A program made the translations under genes and the position numbers. A stretch of 49,874 bases of DNA, taken from contig JBPCKT010000057.1 of the NCBI GenBank assembly GCA_051004015.1, positions 1 to 49,874 on the forward strand. The letters run 5' to 3'. The notes under the pieces are model-generated. The model was given only the letters and a program-made list of their open reading frames with translations, was not told the DNA's origin and did not search any database. Positions 43,584 through 49,874 of this stretch are shown piece by piece. The stretch is from SXOA01 sp051004015 (GTDB lineage Bacteria > Planctomycetota > Planctomycetia > Pirellulales > Pirellulaceae). Numbering within the stretch: the first letter of the stretch is position 1; every line of letters starts with the position of its first letter.

Positions 43584-45181
43584 CTGGCGTCGCCGGAAGG
43601 GGCGTCCAGGAGGGCTCTCCAGAGCACAGGATGGATGCGGTGGCGGTGCCACTCCATCGGGTCGTCGTGGCCTGCGGCGGGACGCTGGTCCATCGCCGCG
43701 GCCTCGTGGACATAAGCCAGGAAGTTCCCGATCACTTCACGGGCCACAGCCCCTTTTTCACCTGCGGGCAGCGCCCGCCACGAGGCCCAGAATAGCACCT
43801 CCGGTTCGATCCAGTCGGTGTTCATCCGTCCGCGTGACGAGTCGAGATTGATCTTGCGGGCCGCGCGGCGCAATTGGTCGAGCGTCTCCTCAACACCGTG
43901 GCGCCGCAACGTCTCTTCGGCATCGCCGAGGATCTGGTCTTGCAAAAGCGAACTGGTGACGGTCGGGTGTGGATGCTGCTGGAGATGGCGCATGTAATGC
44001 ACGTACAGCAATTGGGCCTCGACATAATCGCGAGCGCTGGTGCGACTCATCTGGGCGCGATTTTCCCAGCTCGCCTCGGTGGTCAGCTGGGCCAACTCCA
44101 AAGGCGCGTCGAACTCGGGGGCCTCTGTCCGATCCAAGACCTTGCCGCTTTTGACGTGCAACTCGCCGGCGATTTGCAGGCGATTGAGGTTGCCTTCACT
44201 GTAACGCATGATCTGGTCGGGGCGATAACCGTCGTCCTCGGGATGGGCTGACTGCCAATAACCGGGATGGACGTTTTGGGCGCTCCAGCGTACCGTCCGC
44301 CCAAACGCGAAGTTGGTTTGAAATACCTCGCGAGCGTTGCCTAGCGGACCGCGCTGGGGGTCCATCAGTCCCGCGGGTGCTGCGCAGGCAGGTCCGAAGC
44401 CTCGATCGAGCAAAGCGTTTTTCACCGTCAAGACGCCGTTGGCGCGGGGATGGAACCGGCCGGCCCAATACTCCTTCAAGATCTGTTGAAACGCCGCATG
44501 GCGTTGCCGGGTGGCGCGGAAAGCGCGATCATCGGGGTTGGGCCAGTCCATAATCCATGTAGCCAGCTCGGGATGGTTCAGCTTGGCTGCGATATCGTCT
44601 GCCAACAGGCACCCGGTCATGACCGTCTTCGCCGAGAGGGAAAACTGTCCCCCGCCGTGTGCAATGGCAAATGACAGCCCGAGTTTGCGAGGTGTTTTCC
44701 ACACAAACTCTTCCAGGAACTTCACAAACCGCTCGTCGTAGAACCAGGCCAGCGGCACGGGCTTGATGCTGTACTCAAAGGTCTCTGGGTCGAGCGACAG
44801 CCGCACCTCTAGCGGTTCGAGCGCCTCGTCCTTCCAGTGAAAGCGCAAGTTCTGCCGCCGCACCTGCCACGGATCGAGGTCGTCGTCGAGCTCCACCCCT
44901 GCGAACATGCAGTGGGCCTGACCTTCCTCCCGCTGCTCCTCGTACCTCTTTTTGATCTTCTTGGCGACCTTTTTCTGGGTCTTGAGCATGTAGTCGTCTT
45001 CGAAATAGGCATCCTCGCCTTCTGGCTTGGCGGACATCTTCTTCCATTTCTGGACTGATTTCGCGCTTTGAAAGGTCGGCTCCATCCCCACCCAAGCATG
45101 ATCAAAATCGGTTGCCTCCTGGCGGCGAAAATCAGCGAGCACCTCCGTCATCGGATCGACATGAGACACAGCGGCAGGCAT
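43475..45181 (-). CDS. Hypothetical protein, 568 aa
   Basis: This is a large soluble-looking protein that I do not recognise. It has no signal peptide or membrane helix. Visible features are a charged, Lys-rich N-terminal third (KTQKKVAKKIKKRYEEQREE), then 'LDPWQVRRQNLRFHWKDEAL', PVPLAWFYDERFVKFLEEFVW, GGGQFSLSAKTVMTGCLLADD and 'FGRTVRWSAQNVHPGYWQS', with a helical C-terminal part. The composition is protein-like throughout, so it is a real gene. The start is ATG at 45181 or 45151 (MTEVLADFRR). It sits alone between two 'SIRDLLW' gene remnants, which suggests it arrived as an insertion. Confidence 0.75.
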   Translation of the reverse strand: MPAAVSHVDPMTEVLADFRRQEATDFDHAWVGMEPTFQSAKSVQKWKKMSAKPEGEDAYFEDDYMLKTQKKVAKKIKKRYEEQREEGQAHCMFAGVELDDDLDPWQVRRQNLRFHWKDEALEPLEVRLSLDPETFEYSIKPVPLAWFYDERFVKFLEEFVWKTPRKLGLSFAIAHGGGQFSLSAKTVMTGCLLADDIAAKLNHPELATWIMDWPNPDDRAFRATRQRHAAFQQILKEYWAGRFHPRANGVLTVKNALLDRGFGPACAAPAGLMDPQRGPLGNAREVFQTNFAFGRTVRWSAQNVHPGYWQSAHPEDDGYRPDQIMRYSEGNLNRLQIAGELHVKSGKVLDRTEAPEFDAPLELAQLTTEASWENRAQMSRTSARDYVEAQLLYVHYMRHLQQHPHPTVTSSLLQDQILGDAEETLRRHGVEETLDQLRRAARKINLDSSRGRMNTDWIEPEVLFWASWRALPAGEKGAVAREVIGNFLAYVHEAAAMDQRPAAGHDDPMEWHRHRIHPVLWRALLDAPSGDASHPVNKELTAWQGEQVKYMERRPMWSQIPDASPPWA

Positions 45182-45228
45182 TACAACATCCTTGGAGTTC
45201 GAAGCAAGGCAAGACTACCCGCAGTAAC

Positions 45229-45596
45229 TCTTCCTACTCTATCCGTGACCTGCTTTGGCTGACAGTTGTCGTGGCCTTGGCCGTTGCGTGGTTCGTGGAG
45301 CGGCGATCAGCTGCTGACCTTTCCGTAGAGCGGCGGCGATGGGACGCCGAACTTTCCAAGGAACGCGAGTTTCGCTCAAGCTTTTGGGAGATTCACGGGA
45401 GCATGGAAAGGGCGGCGGGTTGGTACAAACGGGTCTGGGGAGAATCGCCCAACCTCCCCCAGGTCCCGGCGGGTCCCGGTACTGCCCGGACGGGGCGGTG
45501 GCTACAGGGTCATTCAAGACGAGGAAGGGAATGTCAGCATCCCGCCTCCGCTGCCCAATTCTTCAGCACCCGCCCCGAATCCGCCCAGGCCGTAAC
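45229..45596 (+). pseudogene. 'SIRDLLW'-type membrane protein gene with frameshift
   Basis: From 45229 one frame reads YSIRDLLWLTVVVALAVAWF and VERRSAADLSVERRRWDAELS, an anchor plus coiled segment. The expected end 'GNVSIPPPLPNSSAPAPNPP' occurs in the next frame (about 45500 to the TAA at 45594-45596), so one base has been gained or lost between about 45420 and 45500. No start codon is apparent before the anchor. The C-terminal LPNSSAPAPNPP is shared with the copy ending at 43271. Two other small genes follow closely. Confidence 0.55.
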
Positions 45597-45598
45597 CC

Positions 45599-45784
45599 AT
45601 GAAGTACAGCCCGCGAAGCCCGAAGCCGTTTTCCATCCGCGACAATGCCGAAGCCCCCAGCAGCCTGCGGATAGTCGCCGCGATCTTCTTTGCGGTTTTT
45701 CTGGCCGTGGCAGTCGTCGTCGCTGGCCTATGGCTCTACAACGAGTCCTTCGTTTACCGTGGCGACGGCACCCCTTATCCATGA
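45599..45784 (+). CDS. Small single-span membrane protein, 61 aa
   Basis: The ATG at 45599 lies two bases after the previous stop. A basic N-terminus (MKYSPRSPKPFSIRDNAEAP) precedes one long hydrophobic helix (IVAAIFFAVFLAVAVVVAGL) and the tail 'WLYNESFVYRGDGTPYP'. The stop overlaps the next gene's ATG (ATGA at 45781-45784), so it is translated together with the zinc-ribbon gene. The start DNA resembles a decayed copy near 41230. No family function is known. Confidence 0.6.
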   Translation: MKYSPRSPKPFSIRDNAEAPSSLRIVAAIFFAVFLAVAVVVAGLWLYNESFVYRGDGTPYP

Positions 45785-46041
45785 AGAAAAAGATGTGTCC
45801 CAAGTGCGGGCTGGAAAAAGCCACCGGCCTGTTTTCCAAGAACCGCCGCAACCCGAACGGCCTTTGCTCCTGGTGCAAGGAGTGCATGAAGGCAGCGGTC
45901 AAAGCGTGGAACAAGAAGAATCGGGCGTACAAGAACGACTACAACCGTGAGAACCGCGACCCGGAATATCGCAGGGAATACTACCGAAAGCACGGCAAGT
46001 GTGCCCCTCTCCCCGGACAAGCCCCGCGTCAGCTTTTATGA
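45781..46041 (+). CDS. Small zinc-ribbon protein, 86 aa
   Basis: 'MKKKMCPKCGLEKATGLFSK' is followed by NRRNPNGLCSWCKECMKAAV: two CxxC knuckles (CPKC, CSWC, with a further CKEC) that would bind zinc, then a basic Lys/Asn/Tyr/Arg-rich helix (NKKNRAYKNDYNRENRDPEY). This arrangement occurs in phage and mobile-element proteins, often next to HNH nucleases, and suggests nucleic-acid binding. It overlaps the upstream gene by ATGA. Its own stop overlaps the ATG at 46038 that heads the ThuA fragment. Confidence 0.65.
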   Translation: MKKKMCPKCGLEKATGLFSKNRRNPNGLCSWCKECMKAAVKAWNKKNRAYKNDYNRENRDPEYRREYYRKHGKCAPLPGQAPRQLL

Positions 46042-46366
46042 ACCCCCACGCCACCAAACGCGGCGGCGGACTGCACGTGCGGGTGGACCTCCCCAACTGC
46101 TGCTTCCCCGATTACCGGGCCGATGGCAAGCCCAGCACCATGACCATCCTCAAGCCTGACCATCCACTCGTTACCGGCCTAGGGAAGAAGTTCACCATCG
46201 AGCACACCGAAATGTACAACGAGCCTTTCCACGTGCCCGAGCCGGACGAAGTCATTTTTGAGGAGACCTGGGCCACCGGCGAGCGATTCCGCAGCGGCAT
46301 GGTCTGGCAGCTAGAGTCTTACGTCGTGACATGATCGCTGGCTGCGCGCATGTGAGGAGTTGAATT

Positions 46367-47902
46367 TTAGGCGGCGGTGGCGAGGCCGTGGTAGTAGAGG
46401 CGGACGCAGGTTCCGAGGGTGCAGTGGCCCAGGGGGGTGACTTTCCAGCGGCGGGTGTGTGGGATTTTGGCGACTAGGCCGCGAAAACGAAGGCGCTGGA
46501 GGCGGCGGCCGATGGCAGTTCGGTGGCGGCGGCGCTGGTCGGGGTCTTTCTCGTCCTGCTGGAGGAGACGACGGAGGTCGGCGTTGCGAAAGCCCCGCAG
46601 TTCATGTTCGCCGCGCAGCACGGCGCGGAAGAACTGGACGTCTTCTCGACGGGCCGGATTGAAACCGGCGAAGCGACGCTGGCCAACCTTCTTAGACTGA
46701 ACCAAGGCTGCGACTTGCTGATAGGCAGGAGCGGGGTCGTTGACGACCGACAGGGCCTCCAAGTACCGCATGTTGGCGGCCTGGGCCGCCGCGCGATACT
46801 GATACAGGTTGACGATCCCCTTGTTCATGGGACACCAGACCTTTTGCCGGCGACCGCGGCGCTTGCGCCAGCGGCGGACTTTGAATTCGCGGGGGTTGTT
46901 GATGACGGTTTCCACCCGCAAGACCTGGCCGAACTTGTCGTACATTTTCAGCCAGTTGTTTTTCATCCGGTGCTTGATCCTCGCCCCGGGATGACGATCC
47001 TTCTGGCACTGCGTCAGCACCTCCCCTTGGAAGTTGCCATGCAGCTTGCGGCCCAGGAACGTGAGGATGTCCTGAGCCGAGAAGTGGACCGCGGCATGAT
47101 CGAGCAGCCGCGGGTAAAGTTCCGCCAGGCTCTGGCGGGAACGGAACAGCACGTCGGTGCTGTATTCGAACTGGTCGATGACCCAGCGGTACTCCATCCC
47201 GCGGAGCCAGGGAACTGTTTTGAGCAGCGGATTGACTTGCTTCGCCCAGTGGTGGAGCCGGCTCTTCCAGGCCAGATGGAAAAAGCAGTCGGCCTGGCGC
47301 TGGGCGGCAGCCGGATTGTCGAGTTGCGTGAAGCAGTTGTCCCGCTGCACGAACCCCGCCCGCTTCTTCGTCAGTTGTTGGGCCAGCCAGTCATGCCCGT
47401 TGACATAGATCTGCACCGTGAACGGGAACCAGGTCTGAATCCGCACATGAATCCGCCCGAAGTCCGGGTCGAGGTAGTAGTAGTACAGCACCCGCTGCGG
47501 GCGACAGGCAAAGGCTAGTTGCGGCCGCCCTTCGCCGTGGCGGAGCTTGACCGTGCGGCAGTTCTCCTGGCAGCACAGCACGGCAATCAACCCGCTGGTC
47601 AGCTTTCGCTCCCGGATTGCCTTGTCGATGAGTTGTTCCTTGGAATGCTGACCCTGAAGATAATGGTAGGGCGCCTCCGCTGCGGCGGCTGCCGACTTGG
47701 CGTGCTCGACCAGTTGCTCCGCCAGCGGCTCCAGTTGAGGAAGGAAGTCCTTGCGGCGGATGCCCAGCCGATCCACAAACTGGTTGAGCTGCTTGTCGCC
47801 TCCAAACGGCAGATACCCCTTGAAGATCAAGCGGTCCACGCAGTTCAAAGTCGTTATAATGGAATCGGCGAACTTCGCCCCAAACCGCTCGGCGTTTCGC
47901 AT
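46367..47902 (-). CDS. 511-aa protein of a mobile family, mechanism unknown
   Basis: The protein starts 'MRNAERFGAKFADSIITTLN', then VDRLIFKGYLPFGGDKQLNQF. The middle has 'QRVLYYYYLDPDFGRIHVRI', WFPFTVQIYVNGHDWLAQQL and RGMEYRWVIDQFEYSTDVLF. The C-terminus is very basic and ends in a predicted winged helix (LQRLRFRGLVAKIPHTRRWK). I know similar proteins as multi-copy hypothetical or 'transposase-like' genes, but no DDE, HUH or Ser/Tyr recombinase motif is certain. Conserved Asp/Glu residues in the middle could form an active site. Its position inside a split gene shows that it moves with the element. The start ATG at 47902 lies in a long hairpin arm. Confidence 0.75.
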   Translation of the reverse strand: MRNAERFGAKFADSIITTLNCVDRLIFKGYLPFGGDKQLNQFVDRLGIRRKDFLPQLEPLAEQLVEHAKSAAAAAEAPYHYLQGQHSKEQLIDKAIRERKLTSGLIAVLCCQENCRTVKLRHGEGRPQLAFACRPQRVLYYYYLDPDFGRIHVRIQTWFPFTVQIYVNGHDWLAQQLTKKRAGFVQRDNCFTQLDNPAAAQRQADCFFHLAWKSRLHHWAKQVNPLLKTVPWLRGMEYRWVIDQFEYSTDVLFRSRQSLAELYPRLLDHAAVHFSAQDILTFLGRKLHGNFQGEVLTQCQKDRHPGARIKHRMKNNWLKMYDKFGQVLRVETVINNPREFKVRRWRKRRGRRQKVWCPMNKGIVNLYQYRAAAQAANMRYLEALSVVNDPAPAYQQVAALVQSKKVGQRRFAGFNPARREDVQFFRAVLRGEHELRGFRNADLRRLLQQDEKDPDQRRRHRTAIGRRLQRLRFRGLVAKIPHTRRWKVTPLGHCTLGTCVRLYYHGLATAA

Positions 47903-47964
47903 GGCGTTCTGCTCCCTGAAGGATTTAAGTCACCCTCCAGTAAAGAGCAGAACGCCAGTTTTTT
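47902..47964. repeat. 13-bp perfect inverted repeat at the start of the 511-aa gene
   Basis: TGGCGTTCTGCTC (47902-47914) and GAGCAGAACGCCA (47945-47957) are perfect complements with a 30-base loop. GTTTTTT follows on the plus strand (47958-47964). Read on the minus strand, the arm next to the gene covers the ATG and its upstream bases, with CAGGGAG just outside. Transcripts entering from outside could hide the start codon. On the plus strand it looks like a rho-independent terminator. Confidence 0.85.
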
Positions 47965-48244
47965 CTACCCTCTTGGGTTGCGGCCTTCGGGCCGCGTTAA
48001 GTAAAGGCCGCGTCGTTTACTTCCGCCCCGGCCATGAAACCTTCCCCGTCTACAAACAGTCAGAGCCGCTCCGGTTCTTAGAAAGCGCGGTGCGGTGGCT
48101 GGGGGAGAGGAAGTGAGTTGCTGAGGCTGTTGGCTTCATTACCACCCTATAGCCTTAGCATGGAATGGATACGGCGATCTTCTGCGAGCGAGATGATTCC
48201 CCCATCGCGTCTCACACCGCCGCGCATGCTCATCCCTCTGTCGG

Positions 48245-49741
48245 TCACGGGGACTTCTTCGGGAATTGAATGGCGTACAGTTTGCAATCTTGCATCACGA
48301 GTCGAACTCGAATCGGCTTACCTTGCAGTTCCGGTAACTCGGACTTGCCTTTCCAGGTCACGGACTTGCGAATGTTGTTGTGGTAGATCCGGTCGCTCTC
48401 GGCCAACGTGAATCCCGGCAGTGGCTGGCCATCCGCCGATTGCAACTCGACATTGAGATGGCCTCCCGCACTGCAATCGACGTTCAACTCCAAACGGTCG
48501 CCGGTAAACACCAGCGGCTTGGTCACGATCTCCGCTCCATCGTGTCCCGAGGTAGCCGAAACAAATCCGTCCAATCGGAGCGTGGCTCGTGTGATCGTCC
48601 CCAGGTACTTTGAGAAGGGCTCTTTCCCATCGAGAGATTCAACGTGCGTGCAGTTGTAGGCGGAGTAATACAGCCAAATCTCCGAGCCTACCACGGCATA
48701 TCCGACGCCCGGATACAGCGAACGACTATCGAATTCTCCTTCCGGTCCCAAGCCGAGAAACGGTGCATAGTCGCCTCGGCGTTGCCATTGAATGGAGTCA
48801 TTGCTCGTAAACAAATGGATGTCGAGCGTGTCGGGGGCAACGACGGTGACCGGGTTCTCGACGTAGCTGAACGTCAACGGCGGATTGCCGTCGGCCGGCT
48901 TTCCCCGAGCATCGCCGGGATGAAAGAAAATCGGCACCAGCCCGACATAGGCGTTGGCCGCTTCCTCGTACTTGGTAACACCGGCTTGGTAGTAATCGGC
49001 CTTCACGGGGTCGTCCGGCTGCATCACTTTACTTGGCGCAGGGAACGCAAATGGATCGAGCGACTCGGAACGTCCCACCTGACGCCACGGACCCATCCGT
49101 GTGAACAGCACGTACGACTTTCGGTCACGATCCCAGAATGCCTGGCTCTGTGTGTCGAGCGCAAAATCCCCTTCTCGGACCACATTTCGGTCGGGTTTGC
49201 TCCAGGTAAGACCATCCGGTGAACAGAGCAACGTGAGATAGCGCTTGGGATCGGAGTCCTTTGTGGGATAGATCGCGGCCAGCATCTTGTACTTCTCGCC
49301 GGCTTTCGCGTGGGGATCGGCGAACACCTGGCCGATCACGCTGCTGTACCCGACAACCAAATTGTTCTTCTTCGAACCGGCGTACTCGACAAGACCCAAC
49401 TCAGGCTTGATCCAGCGGATTCCGTCCTTGGACTCGGCATAGGCGACGGCATATTCCTCGCCATGCCGAATGCCGTGGCTTACGCCGTACCAAAGCCGGA
49501 ACCTCCCATTCTCGTGCAGCAAGCTCGACATCCCGCCGATCTGCCATGACTCCCAAGGCTTGTCGCCGACAAGGTTCAGTTCGCCAGTTCGATGGGGTCG
49601 ATGCATTTCAAAACGGATACCGTCCGCCTTGTCCATCAACAAGTTGTCCCACGTCAGTCGTTTGCTGCTCCCGATGTCAACTGCCGGCGCGGGATCCGCG
49701 GCAAGCACCATTCCCGCTAGGAATACCAGCATGACGCTCAT
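48245..49741 (-). CDS. Secreted five-bladed beta-propeller glycosidase-like protein
   Basis: The protein has 498 aa with a short signal-like N-terminus (MSVMLVFLAGMVLAADPAPA). Repeated propeller motifs include 'NGRFRLWYGVSHGIRHGEEY', YAESKDGIRWIKPELGLVEY, 'YLTLLCSPDGLTWSKPD' and AFWDRDRKSYVLF, as in GH32/GH43/GH130-like proteins. The C-terminal 120 residues form a beta-sandwich-like domain. The SxDGxxW pattern is common in planctomycete exported glycosidase relatives; the catalytic residues cannot be assigned. The start is ATG at 49741. The signal peptide lacks its basic n-region, and an IS3-like end lies only 26 bp upstream, so the real N-terminus or promoter may have been cut. Confidence 0.75.
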   Translation of the reverse strand: MSVMLVFLAGMVLAADPAPAVDIGSSKRLTWDNLLMDKADGIRFEMHRPHRTGELNLVGDKPWESWQIGGMSSLLHENGRFRLWYGVSHGIRHGEEYAVAYAESKDGIRWIKPELGLVEYAGSKKNNLVVGYSSVIGQVFADPHAKAGEKYKMLAAIYPTKDSDPKRYLTLLCSPDGLTWSKPDRNVVREGDFALDTQSQAFWDRDRKSYVLFTRMGPWRQVGRSESLDPFAFPAPSKVMQPDDPVKADYYQAGVTKYEEAANAYVGLVPIFFHPGDARGKPADGNPPLTFSYVENPVTVVAPDTLDIHLFTSNDSIQWQRRGDYAPFLGLGPEGEFDSRSLYPGVGYAVVGSEIWLYYSAYNCTHVESLDGKEPFSKYLGTITRATLRLDGFVSATSGHDGAEIVTKPLVFTGDRLELNVDCSAGGHLNVELQSADGQPLPGFTLAESDRIYHNNIRKSVTWKGKSELPELQGKPIRVRLVMQDCKLYAIQFPKKSP

Positions 49742-49767
49742 GGCGAACTGAGGTGCTTGGCTTTTTG

Positions 49768-49874
49768 TGGACAGTCCAACTCCTTATTTTCAAAGGAAAA
49801 GGATGGACCGTCTCATGGCCCGACCGAAGGCAAAGAAAGCGAAGTCTCGTCGTTCCTTCTCCGAGGAGTTTAAG
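49768..49874 (+). mobile_element. Left end of an IS3-like element (continues past the window)
   Basis: TGGACAGTCCAACTCC at 49768 has the look of an IS3-family terminal repeat, and a transposase orfA start follows. Only the first ~107 bp are inside the window. It lies 26 bp from the start of the divergent glycosidase-like gene. Confidence 0.6.
49803..49874 (+). CDS. IS3-family transposase OrfA, N-terminus only
   Basis: The ATG at 49803 is preceded by AAAGGAAAAGG. The 24 codons inside the window read 'MDRLMARPKAKKAKSRRSFS' then EEFK, matching the start of the OrfA HTH protein (RRxFSxEFKxxAV). The frame is still open at the window edge. Confidence 0.7.
   Translation, partial: MDRLMARPKAKKAKSRRSFSEEFK

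Larger units (their letters stand above)
46314..47999 (-). mobile_element. 1.7-kb element inside ThuA gene, encoding a 511-aa protein
   Basis: The limits come from the broken ThuA frame: left junction near 46311-46314 (after CAGCTA), right junction near 47997-48000 (before AGTAAAGGC). No terminal inverted repeats are visible; a TA dinucleotide could be duplicated. Near the left end ACATG/CATGT with inner CGC/GCG forms an imperfect hairpin (46329-46353). At the right end GCGGCC-TTCG-GGCCGC (47979-47994) forms a 6-bp stem with a TTCG tetraloop, three bases from the junction. Subterminal hairpins without inverted repeats are reminiscent of single-strand transposition systems, but the encoded protein is different. 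Confidence 0.7.
46038..48116 (+). pseudogene. ThuA-family gene, truncated and split by an insertion
   Basis: The left part (46038-46313) encodes 'RGGGLHVRVDLPNCCFPDYR', MTILKPDHPLVTGLGKKF, 'EHTEMYNEPFHVPEPDEVIF' and FRSGMVWQL. The right part (48000-48116), in a compatible frame after removal of the insert, encodes 'KGRVVYFRPGHETFPVYKQS' and LESAVRWLG to a TGA. Together these are the second half of a ThuA-like domain, a class I glutamine-amidotransferase-like fold found in sugar-utilisation proteins of planctomycetes. The first half of the domain is missing before 46050. The insert falls between WQL and KGR. Confidence 0.85.

Noticed and set aside
46523..47518. 331-codon plus-strand frame across the 511-aa gene
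   Set aside because: Antisense shadow in high-GC DNA; the minus frame is the longer and more protein-like one.
1..49874. CRISPR array, tRNA or rRNA genes
   Set aside because: No regularly spaced direct repeats and no tRNA-like or rRNA-like sequence were recognised by reading.

Overview
This window most likely comes from the chromosome of a planctomycete (phylum Planctomycetota, probably Pirellulales-like). The evidence is a set of phylum-typical families: a DUF1501 protein with a Tat signal, a large CxxCH 'membrane-bound dehydrogenase' with HEAT-like repeats, a receptor Ser/Thr kinase fused to WD40 repeats, a LEPR-XLL-like exported protein, an Lpg1974/BBP7-type outer-membrane protein, a ceramidase-like protein, and small 'SIRDLLW' membrane proteins. 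The DNA is GC-rich, with short tandem gene sets on both strands. No tRNA, rRNA or CRISPR array was seen.

Layout. 0-0.9 kb: decayed DNA with the N-terminal trace of a DUF1549-type gene. 0.9-20.8 kb: a signalling and isoprenoid region. It holds a REC-histidine kinase, ribB, a class I terpene-synthase-like gene, two large histidine kinases, two outer-membrane proteins, ispG, ispH coupled to a REC-HD-GYP and an Hpt gene, a REC-GGDEF-CBS gene overlapping a prenyl diphosphate synthase, a cation/proton antiporter, and a decayed histidine kinase. 21.0-22.4 kb: a probable cyclic-di-GMP-I riboswitch upstream of an exported LEPR-like protein, then the 3' stub of an S9 peptidase. 22.6-24.8 kb: an internally deleted IS21-family element, followed by an HsdR_N-like remnant. 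25.2-29.4 kb: the Ser/Thr kinase-WD40 protein. 29.4-39.0 kb: exported enzymes and c-type cytochrome proteins on the plus strand. 39.0-46.0 kb: very small orphan genes with repeated promoter modules and two copies of a ~100-bp repeat, invaded by an IS110 element and carrying a 568-aa gene of unknown function. 46.0-48.1 kb: a ThuA-type gene split by a 1.7-kb element that encodes a 511-aa protein. 48.2-49.9 kb: a secreted beta-propeller glycosidase-like gene with the start of an IS3-like element next to its 5' end.

How the genes may work together. ispG and ispH supply the last two steps of the MEP pathway, and the prenyl diphosphate synthase elongates the C5 units. The terpene-synthase-like protein carries a DDxxD motif and an NSE-type triad 141 residues apart, the usual class I spacing, and could use the product. 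These genes are interleaved with phosphorelay and c-di-GMP genes: three copies of one unusual receiver type, a GGEEF cyclase with an I-site, an HD-GYP phosphodiesterase and an Hpt protein. Two of the isoprenoid genes overlap a c-di-GMP gene. The riboswitch gives a local c-di-GMP output. The most interesting reading, which is inference, is a signalling-coupled isoprenoid/terpenoid locus. The other notable items are the riboswitch with its start-proximal hairpin, the repeated leaderless promoter module, and the hairpin-bearing element inside the ThuA gene.
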